The notes under the pieces were generated by a model, which did no database searches, was not told the origin of the DNA, and worked only from the letters and a program-made list of their open reading frames with translations. Positions 36,900 to 52,029 of a DNA stretch of 64,000 nt are shown piece after piece (positions within the stretch are counted from its first letter, which is position 1; each line of letters opens with the position of its first letter). A program made the translations under genes and the position numbers. The stretch is taken from positions 48,470,501 through 48,534,500 of the forward strand of contig CM060842.1 in assembly GCA_030762175.1 (NCBI GenBank), given 5' to 3'. Source of the DNA: Metallyticus violacea (Eukaryota; Arthropoda; Insecta; Mantodea; Metallyticidae).

Positions 36900-37480
36900 A
36901 AATAAAATTACACCATATCTGATTCATACTGTCCATTGTCCTGTTCTAAGCAATCCCCTTGGGAATGCAGATGCAGATTCCAAAGCTTTTATCACAAATG
37001 GAATGCATCCTGGAGTGCATTTAGTGCCTCCTGGAATTCTACTTCAGTTTCCTCAAAATGTCAAATTTTGTTCCTTCAACCTGATTTTCATCATGTAAAA
37101 ATTTGCAAGGAGCTAAATTGCTCAGACTGGATGAATGTTATTTTACACCCCTGCTACTGCATATTGTCATAATAGAGCACCCAGTTGTTAATGAGCTATT
37201 ATCTCTGGACATTTTCTCCTTTAGTTACCTTAGGGATTTAGAAAATGTCTAAAATGATCTGCATATGAGCTTCCAGAATCTATTACACATTTAAGTGATA
37301 TTTTCTGGTGTCTTGAAATATAATCAACCAATGCTTGATGGCTCATAAATTGCGGGTTTCAGTCCATGTCATCTCCAAAAGCTTCTTTAGATGTTTTGTG
37401 ATGCTGCAGTGGATTTCAGAAGTTCAAAACAGAACTTGATATAAATATGTTGTTCTCGTGCATCAGTCATTGCAAAATCA
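36900..37480 (-). mobile_element. mariner relic, highly degenerate
   Basis: On the minus strand, IYIKFCFELLKSTAAS near 37440 fits the mariner N-terminus (NIKFCFKLGKSAxET). Near 37180 a NWVLYYDNMQ fits the LHHDNAP block, and near 37050-36940 VEFQEALNALQDAF and a QGDxLEQDN end fit the C-terminal tail. The central part is missing and stops are frequent. Confidence 0.55.
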
Positions 37481-38143
<663 letters not shown>

Positions 38144-38319
38144 TTAGCTCTTTATTAGTACCTCTGGTGATGTAGTTTAAAAAGAGAGTTCACAGATATG
38201 AATTATCCCATGCAATGCATTTTCAGCAGAGAGAAACAGATATTGTTCTGTAAAATTTAATGTAATTTACACACACTAAGAGACCAGTATTAAGCATGGG
38301 CATTTGTTTTCAGCTGGGG

Positions 38320-38470
38320 ACCAACCGATGATAGCAAATGATCTTGAAACATGTTTTTATAAATTAATCTGTTAGTGAAATTTCCTGCCACCAAATACTG
38401 ACCTCTTAGTGCGTATAATCAATCATTCATTGTTTCTAACTTTTATAAAGTTTATAATTTATTTTCATAT
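38320..38470 (+). repeat. Family C terminal repeat, diverged
   Basis: CCGATGATAGC...TTGAAACATGTT at 38325-38355, then GTTAGTGAAATTTCCTGCCA and ATACTGACCTCTTAGTG, parallel to 18795-18935. The hairpin between the two core halves is poorly preserved. Confidence 0.6.
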
Positions 38471-38542
38471 AATTATTTATTCTTTTTTGTCTGCGTTAAT
38501 GCCCATTTTAACCAATGAGACTACATAGGCAATGTAAAATTT

Positions 38543-39942
38543 ATACGAGGGGCATTTGGAAATTATTTAGAATAGTAATGTATTTTGTACCTAAATTATG
38601 CAACATGGTTCAATGCAAATGGAATCTCTCATATCCTCCCCATCAATACACCATTGCCATCTTCCTGCTAACTTCATAATGCCATCACTAACCATTATTT
38701 GGGATTATTATGCCGCCACTTATGGTCAGCTACCTGAACTTCCTTGTTGCTGAATTTTTTACACTGCAAAAAGTACATGTTATTGATTAAGGTATAGTCC
38801 AGGATCCAGTAAATATGTTGGGTGCAATACAACAACGAACACCAGCAATGACAGCTCTGTGGTCACAAAGCTGATGGTGGGGGCTGTGCACTGGCATGTT
38901 GGAGGAACACTACTGCATCTATCTCACAATACATCTTGCTGTTGACATCGTTTTGATGTAGCCAGTCCATTGACAGCGTGCCTGAAGTGTCCCAAAAGAC
39001 GATTATCTTTTGCCTACAGGCAACTTTCTTGGGCTGGGAACTCCCTGGATATTTCCATTGTATGGATGGGACTTTCTTCTCTGGTAAGTGGTAGTGAAGT
39101 GACACCATGACTCAACACCAGTTTCTCCAAAAAATTTAGATCTTCATTGTGCATTTACAGTAGATGATGACAAACGTCAACCCTTTTGCCCTATATCTGT
39201 GAACCCATTGTGCGCACACTTTTTCATATTCAAATCATTGTGAATAATGGTGTACAGGGTTGGACAGTTGAGGCATTCAAGGTTATGTACCTATTAGCAA
39301 CAAAAATCAGATACAACCTCAGTGTTCCTGAGAGACTTGTGATGTTGGACAACTAGCACTCACACTGTGCAGATTACCTGCCACTGGCAAACAAACGAAT
39401 CAAGTTGTAAACTAGATGCAGGAGCTTCTTGACCACATACCACAGTTAAATGTCTTATGAATTTCTAGTTTTAATACCATCCTTCAATGCAGTTCATCTT
39501 TGTCAATGACAGTCGCATGCTATCTCTTCACATCTTCTCTACTTACGAAATCAAAGATAAATACCTGATTAGATTTAGGAAGAAAGTTAAGAAGTTTTTA
39601 ATTAATCATTGTTTTTATAGTATACAAGAATTCAATGCCTACTTTAATAAATCTACCTATAAAGATAAATTATAAGTATTAATTGTTTGAAATTGTTATA
39701 TTTTGTAACTGACGAAGTCATGAAATTGTTAACAAATTTCCAAAGGTGAATAAAGTATATGATATGCTATGTTATAATAAACCAATTTTGACATTTCGCT
39801 ACACACACTGCTTACAACTACCATCTAGTGTCTGCATGGTGTACTAATATCAGTCCATTACCCTACAAATAGACATGTCTATATATTGCATGGTATTTGT
39901 AAAACACTTCTATTGTTAATCATTTCCAAACATCCCTTGTAT
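38543..39942 (-). mobile_element. mariner transposon with both terminal repeats, about 1.4 kb
   Basis: The left end TATACGAGGGGCATTTGGAA (38542 on) and the right end, read on the minus strand, TATACAAGGGATGTTTGGAA are inverted repeats beside TA. The transposase is minus and broken: KVPSIQWKYPGSSQPKKVAC (39085 down), IIVFWDTSGTLSMDWLHQND, SKMYCEI and a C-terminal TKYITILNNFQMPLV near 38555. The start carrying the helix-turn-helix is disrupted by a non-LTR fragment at 39530-39770. Confidence 0.78.
39530..39770 (+). mobile_element. 3' end of a non-LTR retrotransposon inserted in mariner
   Basis: The plus frame ends STYEIKDKYLIRFRKKVKKF, LINHCFYSIQEFNAYF and a stop near 39675, then TAACTGACGAAGTCATGAAA and AATAAAGT. 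This resembles the end of Jockey-type elements: a basic C-terminus, a CFYS motif and a short 3' UTR with a polyadenylation-like signal. It is 5'-truncated, as expected for target-primed insertion. Confidence 0.6.
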
Positions 39943-39999
39943 ATAGACACTTATCAGTAAAAACAGGTAGTGTAATTTATGGCAAGTGTTTGTATCTTT

Positions 40000-40065
40000 T
40001 AAAAAAGGGGGAGGAAGAAAAAAAAAGAAAGAAAAGAAAAAGAAAAGAGAGAAGAAAATATCAAA
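40000..40065. repeat. Purine-rich simple repeat
   Basis: An almost pure A/G tract in intron 3. Confidence 0.9.
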
Positions 40066-40168
40066 ACACAATTTTACAGGCCAAACCAGATGCAAATTAC
40101 AATCATTTTATCAAAAACATTGAATTAATGCATCTTTGTGCAGTGGCAAACATGAAAATGAAACATTA

Positions 40169-40303
<135 letters not shown>

Positions 40304-41059
40304 CTAAAAATAGAGCAAAAATATTCATAAGAATTGCACTGAAGAAGCAAAAATGTTTCATTTTTATACAGCTTTCACTTCAAGAAAAATTGTTGGAAAT
40401 GTTTGATAATACTTCAACTTGGCACATGAATTAATATCAATTCCGTAAATTTAATAGAAATTTTCACTACACATTATGTAACAGTCCTGGAGGGTGCCTA
40501 AACTTGGAGCTCATTGTTGTTAATGTTCCATTATGCAGACACATTTGTCTATATGCATTACTTAGTCAAATGATTATAAATCATATGATTTACATGTTAT
40601 AAACTTGAAAGCTTATAAAATATAAAGTTAGAGAGGTTATTTAGATTAGTTTCTCCCATTTGCATATTTAATAAAATATTTAGAATGACCAGAAGTCATA
40701 TTATACAATGTAATTGAACATAAGCTGAAGAAGGTAAGGAACATTCTTTTATAGTTATACAATTTGTAAATTTTGGACAATAATTTTCCTCTATATGTAA
40801 CAAATTAATTTGAAAAAATTAATTACCTTTTTTCCAAATAAATCACCTTAAATATTATAAGTTAAATACCCCCTGAAAAACATAATATCTTATAATCATT
40901 ATATTGGGGTGAAAGAAAACTTTGTTTCTCAAGTTGAAAATATTCCATTACAAATTAATGTAACCACAAAAAATATGAAAACTTTTGAATATATACCTTT
41001 ATATACCATATGCTAGTGGGCAATAGGTGTTGGTAATAAATCACTTTCTATTTCAGATA
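40304..41059. other. Intron 2 DNA, nothing recognised
   Basis: AT-rich, no family recognised. Confidence 0.5.
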
Positions 41060-41245
41060 TACTTCATCTTATTTTGATTTAAAGAAATGTGAGGAATGTA
41101 CCTCACGAAACATGTACCAAAATTACTTTTATAAGTGTGTTTGTGAAACTTAAAGAGAGTTTTAATGTGACGACATGATTTTTAGTGTTTTACTTTAAAT
41201 CAAAATAAGATTAACAAAAGTTTCACTGTGTGGATTCCCAAATTC
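41060..41245 (+). mobile_element. Palindrome-bounded cassette, family D, partial hammerhead-like motif
   Basis: CTTATTTTGATTTAAAG (about 41069) and its reverse complement (ending about 41213) bound a unit with a perfect 6-bp hairpin GTGAGG/CCTCAC followed by GAAACATGTA (41089-41116). The CTGANGA half is lost. The end TTCACTGTGTGGATTCCC resembles the family A and B ends (CTTCACTGTG, GTTCC). Confidence 0.7.
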
Positions 41246-41431
41246 TGTAAACATACTTCTTCATACTGGACTGGCTAACAGGGTTAGTGCTGATACAAGT
41301 ACACTTCATATGGGAGTGATAAAAATGTTGTAGCTCACCTTTATGAGTATTCTTTTTTCTGAATCAAAAGCTTTTGAAGTTTCACATACAAAGTTATAAG
41401 GTTTAATGTGGCACTGAATTGAAAGCTATCA

Positions 41432-43593
<2,162 letters not shown>

Positions 43594-43932
43594 TTATATG
43601 CTTATTTCCATTCCTACTCCTGTGGCCTTTATTAATATACATGCACAATTCACTCTCCCAAAAGCATCACCTTTTGGCATTCTGTAGAGCTGTAGCTTAG
43701 CAAGTATTTTCAGATGTCTGAAAACCAGACTTTCCATCCTATTCTTTACACTCTCTAAGAAATTTTCTGCTAGCCATATTATCCTTTTGAAATCTCTATG
43801 GAACTTTGTAACTAAGTTCATCAGAAGCTTTGCACACTTTCCAATGTTTTCTTGTGGATTAATCACCACTATAATGCCTGCAATTCTACAATTTTTATAA
43901 GGAATCACTAAATTTTCATAAATTTTTATCAA
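43594..43932 (-). other. Unidentified 112-codon open frame
   Basis: Starts just beyond the hammerhead-like motif at 43939-43972 on the same strand. It contains VVINPQENIGKCAKLLMNLV and KFHRDFKRIIWLAENF, a composition more protein-like than most open frames here. I do not recognise it. It may be a retrocopy fragment or chance. Confidence 0.2.
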
Positions 43933-43934
43933 CT

Positions 43935-44375
43935 TATGGACATGTTGAGAAGACTGTTGCCTTCATCATCAGTTTAGATTTACTTTAGTTACTCATGCAG
44001 GATGCCGATGTGACTCTGTAGGTATGATGAATTTGCAGATTTGTTATTCAGAAGACTGAAATTTACTAAATGTTCCTTTTTCTTTTCTTTTTTGTAAAAA
44101 TAAATTATTCCATACAGTTAATACTATAGATCTCTTGACAGTTTCACATGTTTTTGTTATTTTGGAATTCATGATTTTCAAGCCAAAAACTGTATACTGT
44201 TGCCGATTTCTAAGTATGTTTATATTTTACACTTATCATATGTTCTCTGAAATTTAAAGTAATGTTTCTTTTAGTTTTAAGTTCTATTTTTTGTTGAAGT
44301 CTGAACAGTTGATTTCATTATTTAATTGTTACATTTTACTGTAAGAATCCCAAGCATTCAAATCTATATCTGCTA
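43935..44375 (-). mobile_element. Penelope-like endonuclease tail of a distinct family
   Basis: The minus strand reads RNITLNFREHMISVKYK and, after a stop, ENHEFQNNKNM, in the order of the GIY-YIG domain's second half (RFREH ... NHEF). It then ends in a hammerhead-like motif at 43939-43972 (CTGATGATGAAGGCAACAGT with CAACATGTC in place of GAAACATGTC). The GIY-YIG box itself is not visible. Diverged from the other PLE copies. Confidence 0.55.
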
Positions 44376-44379
44376 TCAC

Positions 44380-45284
44380 TTTTTAACTTCATTCAAGCAC
44401 TCTTCAGTCCCATTATGAGGTTAACTCCGCTTTCATCCTTAATTCCCAAAAATCTGGTACTTTCACTGTCACTTCCTTTGCTCAAATGCCCTTTTCTTCT
44501 GCCCAGTCAATGCTTCAGCATTCTATTATTATATACCCTAAAGTGTTATTACCAACAATATCACATGTATCTATTAAATATTCTAATTATTAAAAAGAAA
44601 CAAGATACTGGTTAAGATGCCACAAAAACTAAGGAAATACATACTTCTAAATGCATGAAGACTTAACAAGAAAAGCAGAGAAAAGGAGGATGGTTATTTC
44701 CTTAGAAAAACGCTACCTTGAGGTTCTGATTGACTTTTATGGGGATTACACTTTTTTTTTAACAAGTTGTCATGGGTGAATCCTAAATTTTGCTGCTTCA
44801 GGAATAGATTTAAAATGAATAGGTAATACATGTGCAGCAATTTAACTATTTTGTAGCACATAAAATAATGCCCAAATATAGTCACATATCAACACCTAAT
44901 ATATTGTTGCATGCAATGCAAATATGAAAGAAACACATAGTTAGCATTTCTACAATCAATTAGAAGTCTGCACATTTGTTCTTTGGTTAGGTCCTTAACA
45001 ATAATGAGCAATTTGTATTTTCCTTGTACTGCAACTACTGATTACTACACTAACAGAGTATGTGCTGTTCCATGAGAATTCTGCTTTTCTACTTTGGCTT
45101 AGTTATAATAAACATAGCGTTTAGTAAGATAAACATGATACTATTTCAAAAGATTTCTATAGGGTTCACAAATTGAATTATAGGGAGAGGGAAGAAGAGA
45201 ATGGCTGAATTATTTTGTTTAAAAAAGATTGACACAGATTTATCACCACTAGATAGACTTTTAGACATTATTTTTAATATCACT
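44380..45284. other. Intron DNA, nothing recognised
   Basis: AT-rich, no supported feature. Confidence 0.5.
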
Positions 45285-45480
45285 TGAGTCATGAAGTTGG
45301 TTGAAGATGGAGAGGATGTCTCTTCGAAACCGGTCCACCGTATTTAAAAGTAAGTGAAGCATAAGAGTGTGTTAGACGACAGATTAATTATAATTTACAT
45401 TAACAAGCTTCACTGTGTGAGTTCCAACAGAATTTTTTTAAAAATGTCTAATTTTTCAAAAGTTCTTAAATGAATTATTT
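45285..45480 (+). mobile_element. Solo family B terminal repeat with hammerhead-like motif
   Basis: TTGAAGATGGAGAGGATGTC then TCTTCGAAACCGGTC (45301-45335), followed by GTAAGTGAAGCATAAGAGTG, TGTTAGACGACAGATTA and GCTTCACTGTGTGAGTTCCA. The same unit is in opposite orientation at 60375-60570 and palindromic at 8956-9240. Confidence 0.8.
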
Positions 45481-46239
45481 TTAATATTTTTGGAACCCAA
45501 AATATGCTCTAAAAAGTACTAAGTAACATGCATTATAAAACTGCAAATGGGGATTATAAATATATTGTAGAATAACTGCTTAATTATTGACTTTCTATGT
45601 GATTCCTATTTTATTAACACAGTGATTTCAAATAAAAAATAGTGTAGATGTTAATAGTACATTATTTAAACTAATACAATGATTAACAATCTGAAAATTA
45701 CTTAAACTTGAACCTGAAAAAGACAATTAGAAAATGTTCATAAGAAAATATTGGTTTCATCACAGAAAAATCACATTCCACTGTTTAATTGAGCATAGTT
45801 GTTTTCATTTTTTCTAAGTTAATTACAAAAATATTTTTTGGGAAATAATCTTTAAACAAGGACATGATATGTTTAAGTAACAAGGAGGGGCATGGTAAAA
45901 AAAATTTAACAGTTGTCACTTATGTCCCATAGCTTGTCTCACAATAAATTACAAGCACCTTTTCCAAATTTTCCATCCAAAAAGAGGTATCTTTTGCCTG
46001 TAAGTTAAGCTTAAGGGGGTAAAAGGTCTTTTATCTGTCCCTGGAGCATATTTCATCTTGGGTACATGCATAAGGTCAACAGCACTGTCAAATTACATTT
46101 TGTTTCCTGCCCAAATATATTTGCCACTTCATACAAATATGAAAATTCTTTCCTTTATATCTATTAAGAAAAAAAAAGTGTATTTGCCTTAAGATCTGCT
46201 ATCTAATCATGACACATTAAAAGATTCAAAGATGCATAG
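45481..46239. other. Intron DNA, nothing recognised
   Basis: AT-rich, no supported feature. Confidence 0.5.
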
Positions 46240-49200
46240 TACAGCCATGGGTCCCATGTTGTAGATTTACAGCATGTAAAAGAACCTCAAGCCTGAAAGA
46301 AGAGCCATCTGAGCAAAATTTATCAACCATTTCAGGCCCTGAATTGAATGGGACGCTTATTACTGGAGATGCTGAAGAATGCCGTAAATAAACCAAAACA
46401 ATAATAAAGATGCACAGCAGCAGCAACCAGCAGAAAGGAATGTACGGATTTACATTGATAGATTAAGCCACGAAACTGCAGCAGAAGATATTACTCAATA
46501 CCTTAATGAGAACAGCATTGAAAAGGTCACTGAATGCGAAATGCTACACACAAAAGATACTAACAAAGCCTTCAAATTTGTAGTACCCTTTAAGTGTCAG
46601 GAAAGTGCATTCAGCCCTGAAGGTATATGTTTTGACCCTTTCAGTTTCATCCATACTGAGCTGAACTCCTTCTTTGGAACATAGAAGGGTTAAGATCCCT
46701 ATGATAGCCCAGGAGATATCTTTAATAAATTAAGATCTGTTAATAGTCACTGAAACTTTTCTTCTGGAACCAGTGGACATTAATGGTTACTATTCTGTTT
46801 ATGCATTAGCAGAAACTGAACTGGAGGGAAAACCCTCCGGAGGAGCATCATACTTTTACAAACCATTCCTCGGGCAAGTAATCAGTAAACATGCTCAGGA
46901 AAACACTGGTCATGATGTTTAAACAATTAGCAGTTATTGGTATGTAAATAACACCCATGGCTAAAACTGAAATTGTAATAGAGTCCATTTTACTACAACA
47001 AATTGGCAAAACCATTCCTCTAATACTAGATGGAGACTTCAATTGTTGAAAAGACAAACCTTACAGGAAAGTCCTAGCTGTTTTTGAAACTCTACAGGAA
47101 GGATTTTCTCTGGCCAGCAAAAAAATAATACCAACATACATCGCCCATGATGGATCCAGTATGATGGACCTAAAATTTTACAGAGGAAAGGACATAAAAA
47201 TAATGAATCAGAAACACTTGTGAACACGCACACATCTGTCCATATAAACATCATAGATATTGCAGAATCCAGGAATGCAGTAAAATGCTGGACACCATGT
47301 CAAATCAACATGAAGTTGTTCAATGAAAATCTGGAAAAAGACGCAACTATGTTGCTCATTGAGATAGGAATAAAAAATAGAGCATTAGAGATACATGAAA
47401 TTTTGCTCATGATGTCAACCAGAGAAAAAATAAACCTGGTTTGATTAAGAGTGCTACATTTTCAGGAAAGCAACTCTAGATTAACTGCACAAGTGGAGAG
47501 AAATCCAATCAGAAGAAAAACTGTCGGAATATGTAGACGAGATATAAATTCCTAGTGGGGGGCAGGGAAGAAAAAAGAAAAAAGGGGGGAAAAAAAAGAA
47601 GAAAAAAAGACCCCAGCAAGCTATATGCCAGAAAGAAAGAGCTCATAACCATATTAGAAGCACAAAATCTCCTAGAAAATGCTATAACCCAGACAATGTA
47701 ACGTAAACTCCCAAGTGCCAACTGAGGTTTGGGAGCAATATTTCTTTAAGATTTTTAGTAAGTCACAAATGCCTGAAATGTGAAATGTTGCAACAGAGGA
47801 CAATTACACCAATCACAACAGACTGGTTGGCCTTCCAGCAAGGCAAATAGCAAAAGGCAGCAGGACTTGACAATCTCATTAATGAAGTTTCAAAGGAGTC
47901 GCTGCCACCTACTATTGAGAACTGGATAGCTCGGTTCAATGAATGTATTAAACAAGGAAATATTCCTGAAAAATGGAGAGTATCCATCATTCAGATTCTG
48001 TACAAAGGAAAAGGACCAAAAGGCACCTCACATGCTTACTATGGAATTGTGTTCTGTTCAAAATCCTCTCAAAGATATTATAATAAGTATACTGCCTCTT
48101 GCCATGACACACGTGGAGAAACAATATAATTTCATAGCTGGTAAATCCACACTCCAGGATATTTAGAAAGTACTTGCAACCATATGGGATGCAACTAGCA
48201 TAATAGGAGGATATCTATTTGCCACCTTCACTAAAGCCTTCGATGATGTAAATTCGAATATTTTGATGAGAAAACTCTGTGCCATTCTAGGACAAAAAAT
48301 TCTCCTGCAACTAATTGAGAGCATACTGGCATTCAACCTATCAGTTACTGACATAGTAAGCCAATCTAGGCTTATATTTATTTTTTATTTGGTACAGTGT
48401 CCCATTCAAATCAGAGCATGAAATGACCAACAAATTTTGCTCATAGGTCTCTTTTTTTTCAGGCTTTAAGTTCTTTATTGTGCTGTAAATATACGACATG
48501 GGACCCATGGCTTTGCTTTGCTTCCCTTCCAAAGGATGCCATACTTAGGATTTTTACGCCCGAAAAAATCCATCGGCCCTGGTCGGGATAGAACCCATGA
48601 TCTTGGGTTTAGAGGGCAAGTGTGGTTACCACTAGACCACCAGGACCTACTATCTAGGCTTAGGGTACAAACAAAAAGGGTCCTCCAAGAAAACCCTCTC
48701 AGCCCAATACTATTCAACTTACTGACCCACAATGTAATCCAAGAAGTAGCGTCAGAGGAAATATTGAGTTTCTCTATGTAGATGACATGATTGTTCTCTC
48801 CAAAAGCATACGGCCCTGCAGGATAGATTGAACAAGCTTTACAAATGGTCGCAAAGAAATGAGATAGATATGAACATCAATAAAGTAAAAATCATGAAAT
48901 TTAGGAGAAAAGTAGTGTCTCCTAGTTAGGCAACTTCAACTGTGGAAATGTTCAATTAGATTTGGTAAATTCTTATAAGTACCTGGGATTAACACTTCAA
49001 CTCATGGGAAAATTTTCATGAAGCATGTAGAGGAAAGATGCACAACAGCTATTAAAGCCACATTTGACATTTAGAACATCGAAAAATCACTTGGCACAAC
49101 CGTGAGCCTATTTCACATCAAGATTGCCTCGATTGCATGCTGTGCAGTCACTAAAATTTGGAACTGTCTTACTCCTGCATATCAAAGTAGATTAGTGGTG

Positions 49201-49600
49201 AAAGTAGCTTATCTAATAGCACTTCAATATTCCGAACAAGGACTAGGCTGATTTATCAGTTGGCTGCCATATACTTCATCAGGGAAATAGTAATAAAGCA
49301 CAATACCTGATGCATACACCAACATACGAAACCCACATAAGAGAAAGGGAAGAAAAGGAAAAGGCAATAGATGAAGGCTTTTATGATATGCCAGCAAAGA
49401 ATACATAAGTATGGAACTAAATTTCTCATTGTAACACATATATACAAGAACGGCAGTCCATGGCTTTCGCTTCAGAATCTGCAACCAAAGAGGATTTCAT
49501 CAGGTGTCACTTCAATGTTCCTGCACCCGATGTGGACAACGTTGTGAAGATTGATTGCAAAGCAAGGACAAACTCTCCAATGTCTTATGCAGTTGACAAT
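46240..49600 (+). mobile_element. Non-LTR retrotransposon, degenerate, near full coding span
   Basis: ORF1-like part near 46440: VRIYIDRLSHETAAEDITQY, AFKFVVPFKCQESAF (RRM-like domain seen in ORF1 of some insect elements). A region that should encode the AP-endonuclease follows (47000-47440). The reverse transcriptase includes FIAGKSTLQDI (48131), YLFATFTKAFDDVNSN (near 48220), NPLSPILFNLL (near 48692), FLYVDDMIVLS with the catalytic YVDD (near 48770) and VNSYKYLGLTLQ (near 48970). A cysteine-rich C-terminus (HGFRFRICNQRGFHQ, CSCTRCGQRCE) is at about 49459-49545. Stops and frameshifts throughout, plus a SINE at 48375-48651. Confidence 0.78.
48375..48651 (-). mobile_element. tRNA-derived SINE inserted in the non-LTR element
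   Basis: An 11-base direct repeat ATCTAGGCTTA flanks it exactly (48364-48374 and 48652-48662), a textbook target-site duplication. The minus strand head has A-box TGGTCTAGTGGTAACC and B-box GGGTTCTATCCC. The tail on the other side is T/A-rich. Same family as 14472-14714. The insertion post-dates the non-LTR element. Confidence 0.9.
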
Positions 49601-50574
49601 AACTTTTATGTAATTATATAATTTTCATGCGTACACAGTGTTTAATAAAAAAAATTTAAAAGATTAGGACTAATAACACTACTGAATAAAAAACTAAAAT
49701 TCATAAGATTTGAAAATAACTATGAAATGCTTATTTACAAATATTGGAAATGCAATAATAGAATATCTTCAATAGAAAAATGTTCACAGCCTTGTTTTTA
49801 ATATTTATTTTGGACACTAAAAATCAATACATGTAAAGTAATAAATGACAAATTTTACGATTTTGATATATATTAATGGTATTTGCTATTTGCTACACAT
49901 ACTGTCAAGTCCTACATTCCTTCCATTAAATAAATTACCTATAGTCTATATCAAGAAGAAGGCAAGGGCGGGCTCAAGTGTGAGGTGGGCTTGAATGGTT
50001 TATCTACACACGAGAGTGTATGTGGAATACCCATGTTGCCATATGTTAAGAGATCAGACTCAGATCTTGCACCCCACTGAACTTCTAACCATGGATGAGT
50101 ATCTGACAACACTGTTAATGTTTACATAGCACATTCCTCTTGCATGTCTTCTGATCACCAGACTATACTTATGTAATAAAATGAAAGCAATTTTGCTCCG
50201 GTATTGATAAGAAAGAATTAATTCAATGAAAATTTTATAAAACATACATAGCTCCTTACATGTTGCATTCAAAAGTAATTGCAAATAATTAGGTATATAG
50301 CGTAATAATTATATATGCAACTCTAAAAAAAGTGATGCATTACCTTATGATTGAGATGTTTACAAATAACCATGGCCCATAGGCAAGGTTGGAATTTTCA
50401 TATGGGTAAGGCAATGACACTTTCTTAGTAGTTACATGATATATGTTGAAATTACATTAATTATTATTAAAATATGTAAATATCTTTACTACATCTTCAA
50501 CAATGTAAAATATATTGAAAATGTAGGTAAACATATTTTTTATTACATGGTCCACCATTCAGTCATTCAATAAT
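49601..50574. other. Intron DNA, nothing recognised
   Basis: AT-rich, no supported feature. Confidence 0.5.
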
Positions 50575-51706
50575 CATTATAGGTGGTCATGAAACATTTA
50601 AAAGAGGGAGAATCATGATGGAGACAAACTCTTCTGAGATTCTTAATTAGATGATTGCTTAATGATAAAAAGTTTCTGGCAACTATATAAGCAAGACCGT
50701 TGTTTTTATTTCATTTTTATCCTCCACAGATTTTGCATCCCTGTAAGCAAAAAACCTAAACAATACTTGCTAACTGCATTACCTATCATCCATAATTTGA
50801 TTCTCCATTTATGATTCTGATTTGGCAGATACTGAAGCAGTTGTGTATGATAGTGCCAACTAAACTTTTGCCTATGGACAGTTGCTGACGAGGAATATAG
50901 TGATGTCTGAATACATGATCAAGAAGAAAATGGAAATGAGCAGGGATCATAGTCAGAAGAGCTGGGAGTTAAAAACTTACTATTATTAACTAAATGAAAA
51001 AATTTTAAAAGTAACAAAATATTTCTGGAAAGTATTTTAGGAAACCAAGGGGTACTGAAATGATCTATTATGTTCCAGTATGACACAATCTTAGGTTTTC
51101 TTATTAATCCCAGTTCAAAGTTACAGCAAAATACTCCCTAATTTCCTGAATTGTGGCCTGTTATTCAGGATCCTGATCTTGGCGACAGCTTATGTCCACC
51201 TAGCACCTGGTCAGCATAACGGTTAGTTTCTGGCACAATGTGATTCAACAGCAACAAGTTGAAAAATAAATTGAAATAGGATATGGGATGGAAATCAGGA
51301 GGAGGGATGTGTTAAGTTCAGAAAATTTCTCGAAGGAGACAAAAGATTCACAATTGTGATACATTTCACCAGAAAATACCTCTGTGAAATGTTCTTGAGA
51401 GTTAAGGTTGTCGTCATTATCAATATTTTCACAATAGGAAACAGTGTTAGTGTTGAGCGAATTAATAATGTTAGAAAATAACAAACACCTCTTCTTTAGA
51501 TTTGGAGAACAAAGGAGCAAGCTCAGCATAATTCCTTCACTGTCATCAGAAATGAAATATTGCTTACTATTGGATATAAAATCATTTTAAGCCAACCAAT
51601 GAGATCAGAGCTGACATTCTTGGATTTGACTTAAGCAGACCAGATGGTCTGGCATTTAAAGGGCAGTTGACCACTGTACCTCATGACACCAAAAGGGTTA
51701 AATAGT
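50575..51706 (-). mobile_element. Second piggyBac-like element, 3'-truncated
   Basis: The right end on the minus strand is TTAACCCTTTTGGTG (TTAA at 51703-51706). Downstream come a weakly acidic N-terminal frame (51529-51245), YFNLFF-like text, IVPETNRYADQ, LIRKPKIVSYWNIIDHFSTP and WFPKILSRNILLLLKFFHLV. Then come SSSDYDPCSFPF, YLPNQNHKWRIKLWMIGNA (piggyBac YLPxKPHKWGIKxW) and SKYCLGF. The sequence is lost after about 50600, so the later catalytic residues are missing. Different family from 13800-15843. Confidence 0.78.
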
Positions 51707-52029
51707 CAAAATCACAGGTGGCACTTATTTAAGATTTTGTAATTTTGATACAATATAAAACATAAACTTTTCACAATACATTGAATATCTGGGGACTTCA
51801 ACTTGAAGTATGCTAAATTAATTTTCATAAACCTGATTTTTTTAAAAATTAATGACAAGATCAACACACTACAATTCAATGCAATACACATACCTACATA
51901 TTATACATTCCTTTTGTCAATGATGTGTATGAATTTCTTTTTACTAGTTCTGTCATTCATGTTGAAATGTGCACTGTTATTCACAACTTCTCTGCACTGA
52001 GTGCTCGCACAGTTCAAAGTACCTGGTGA

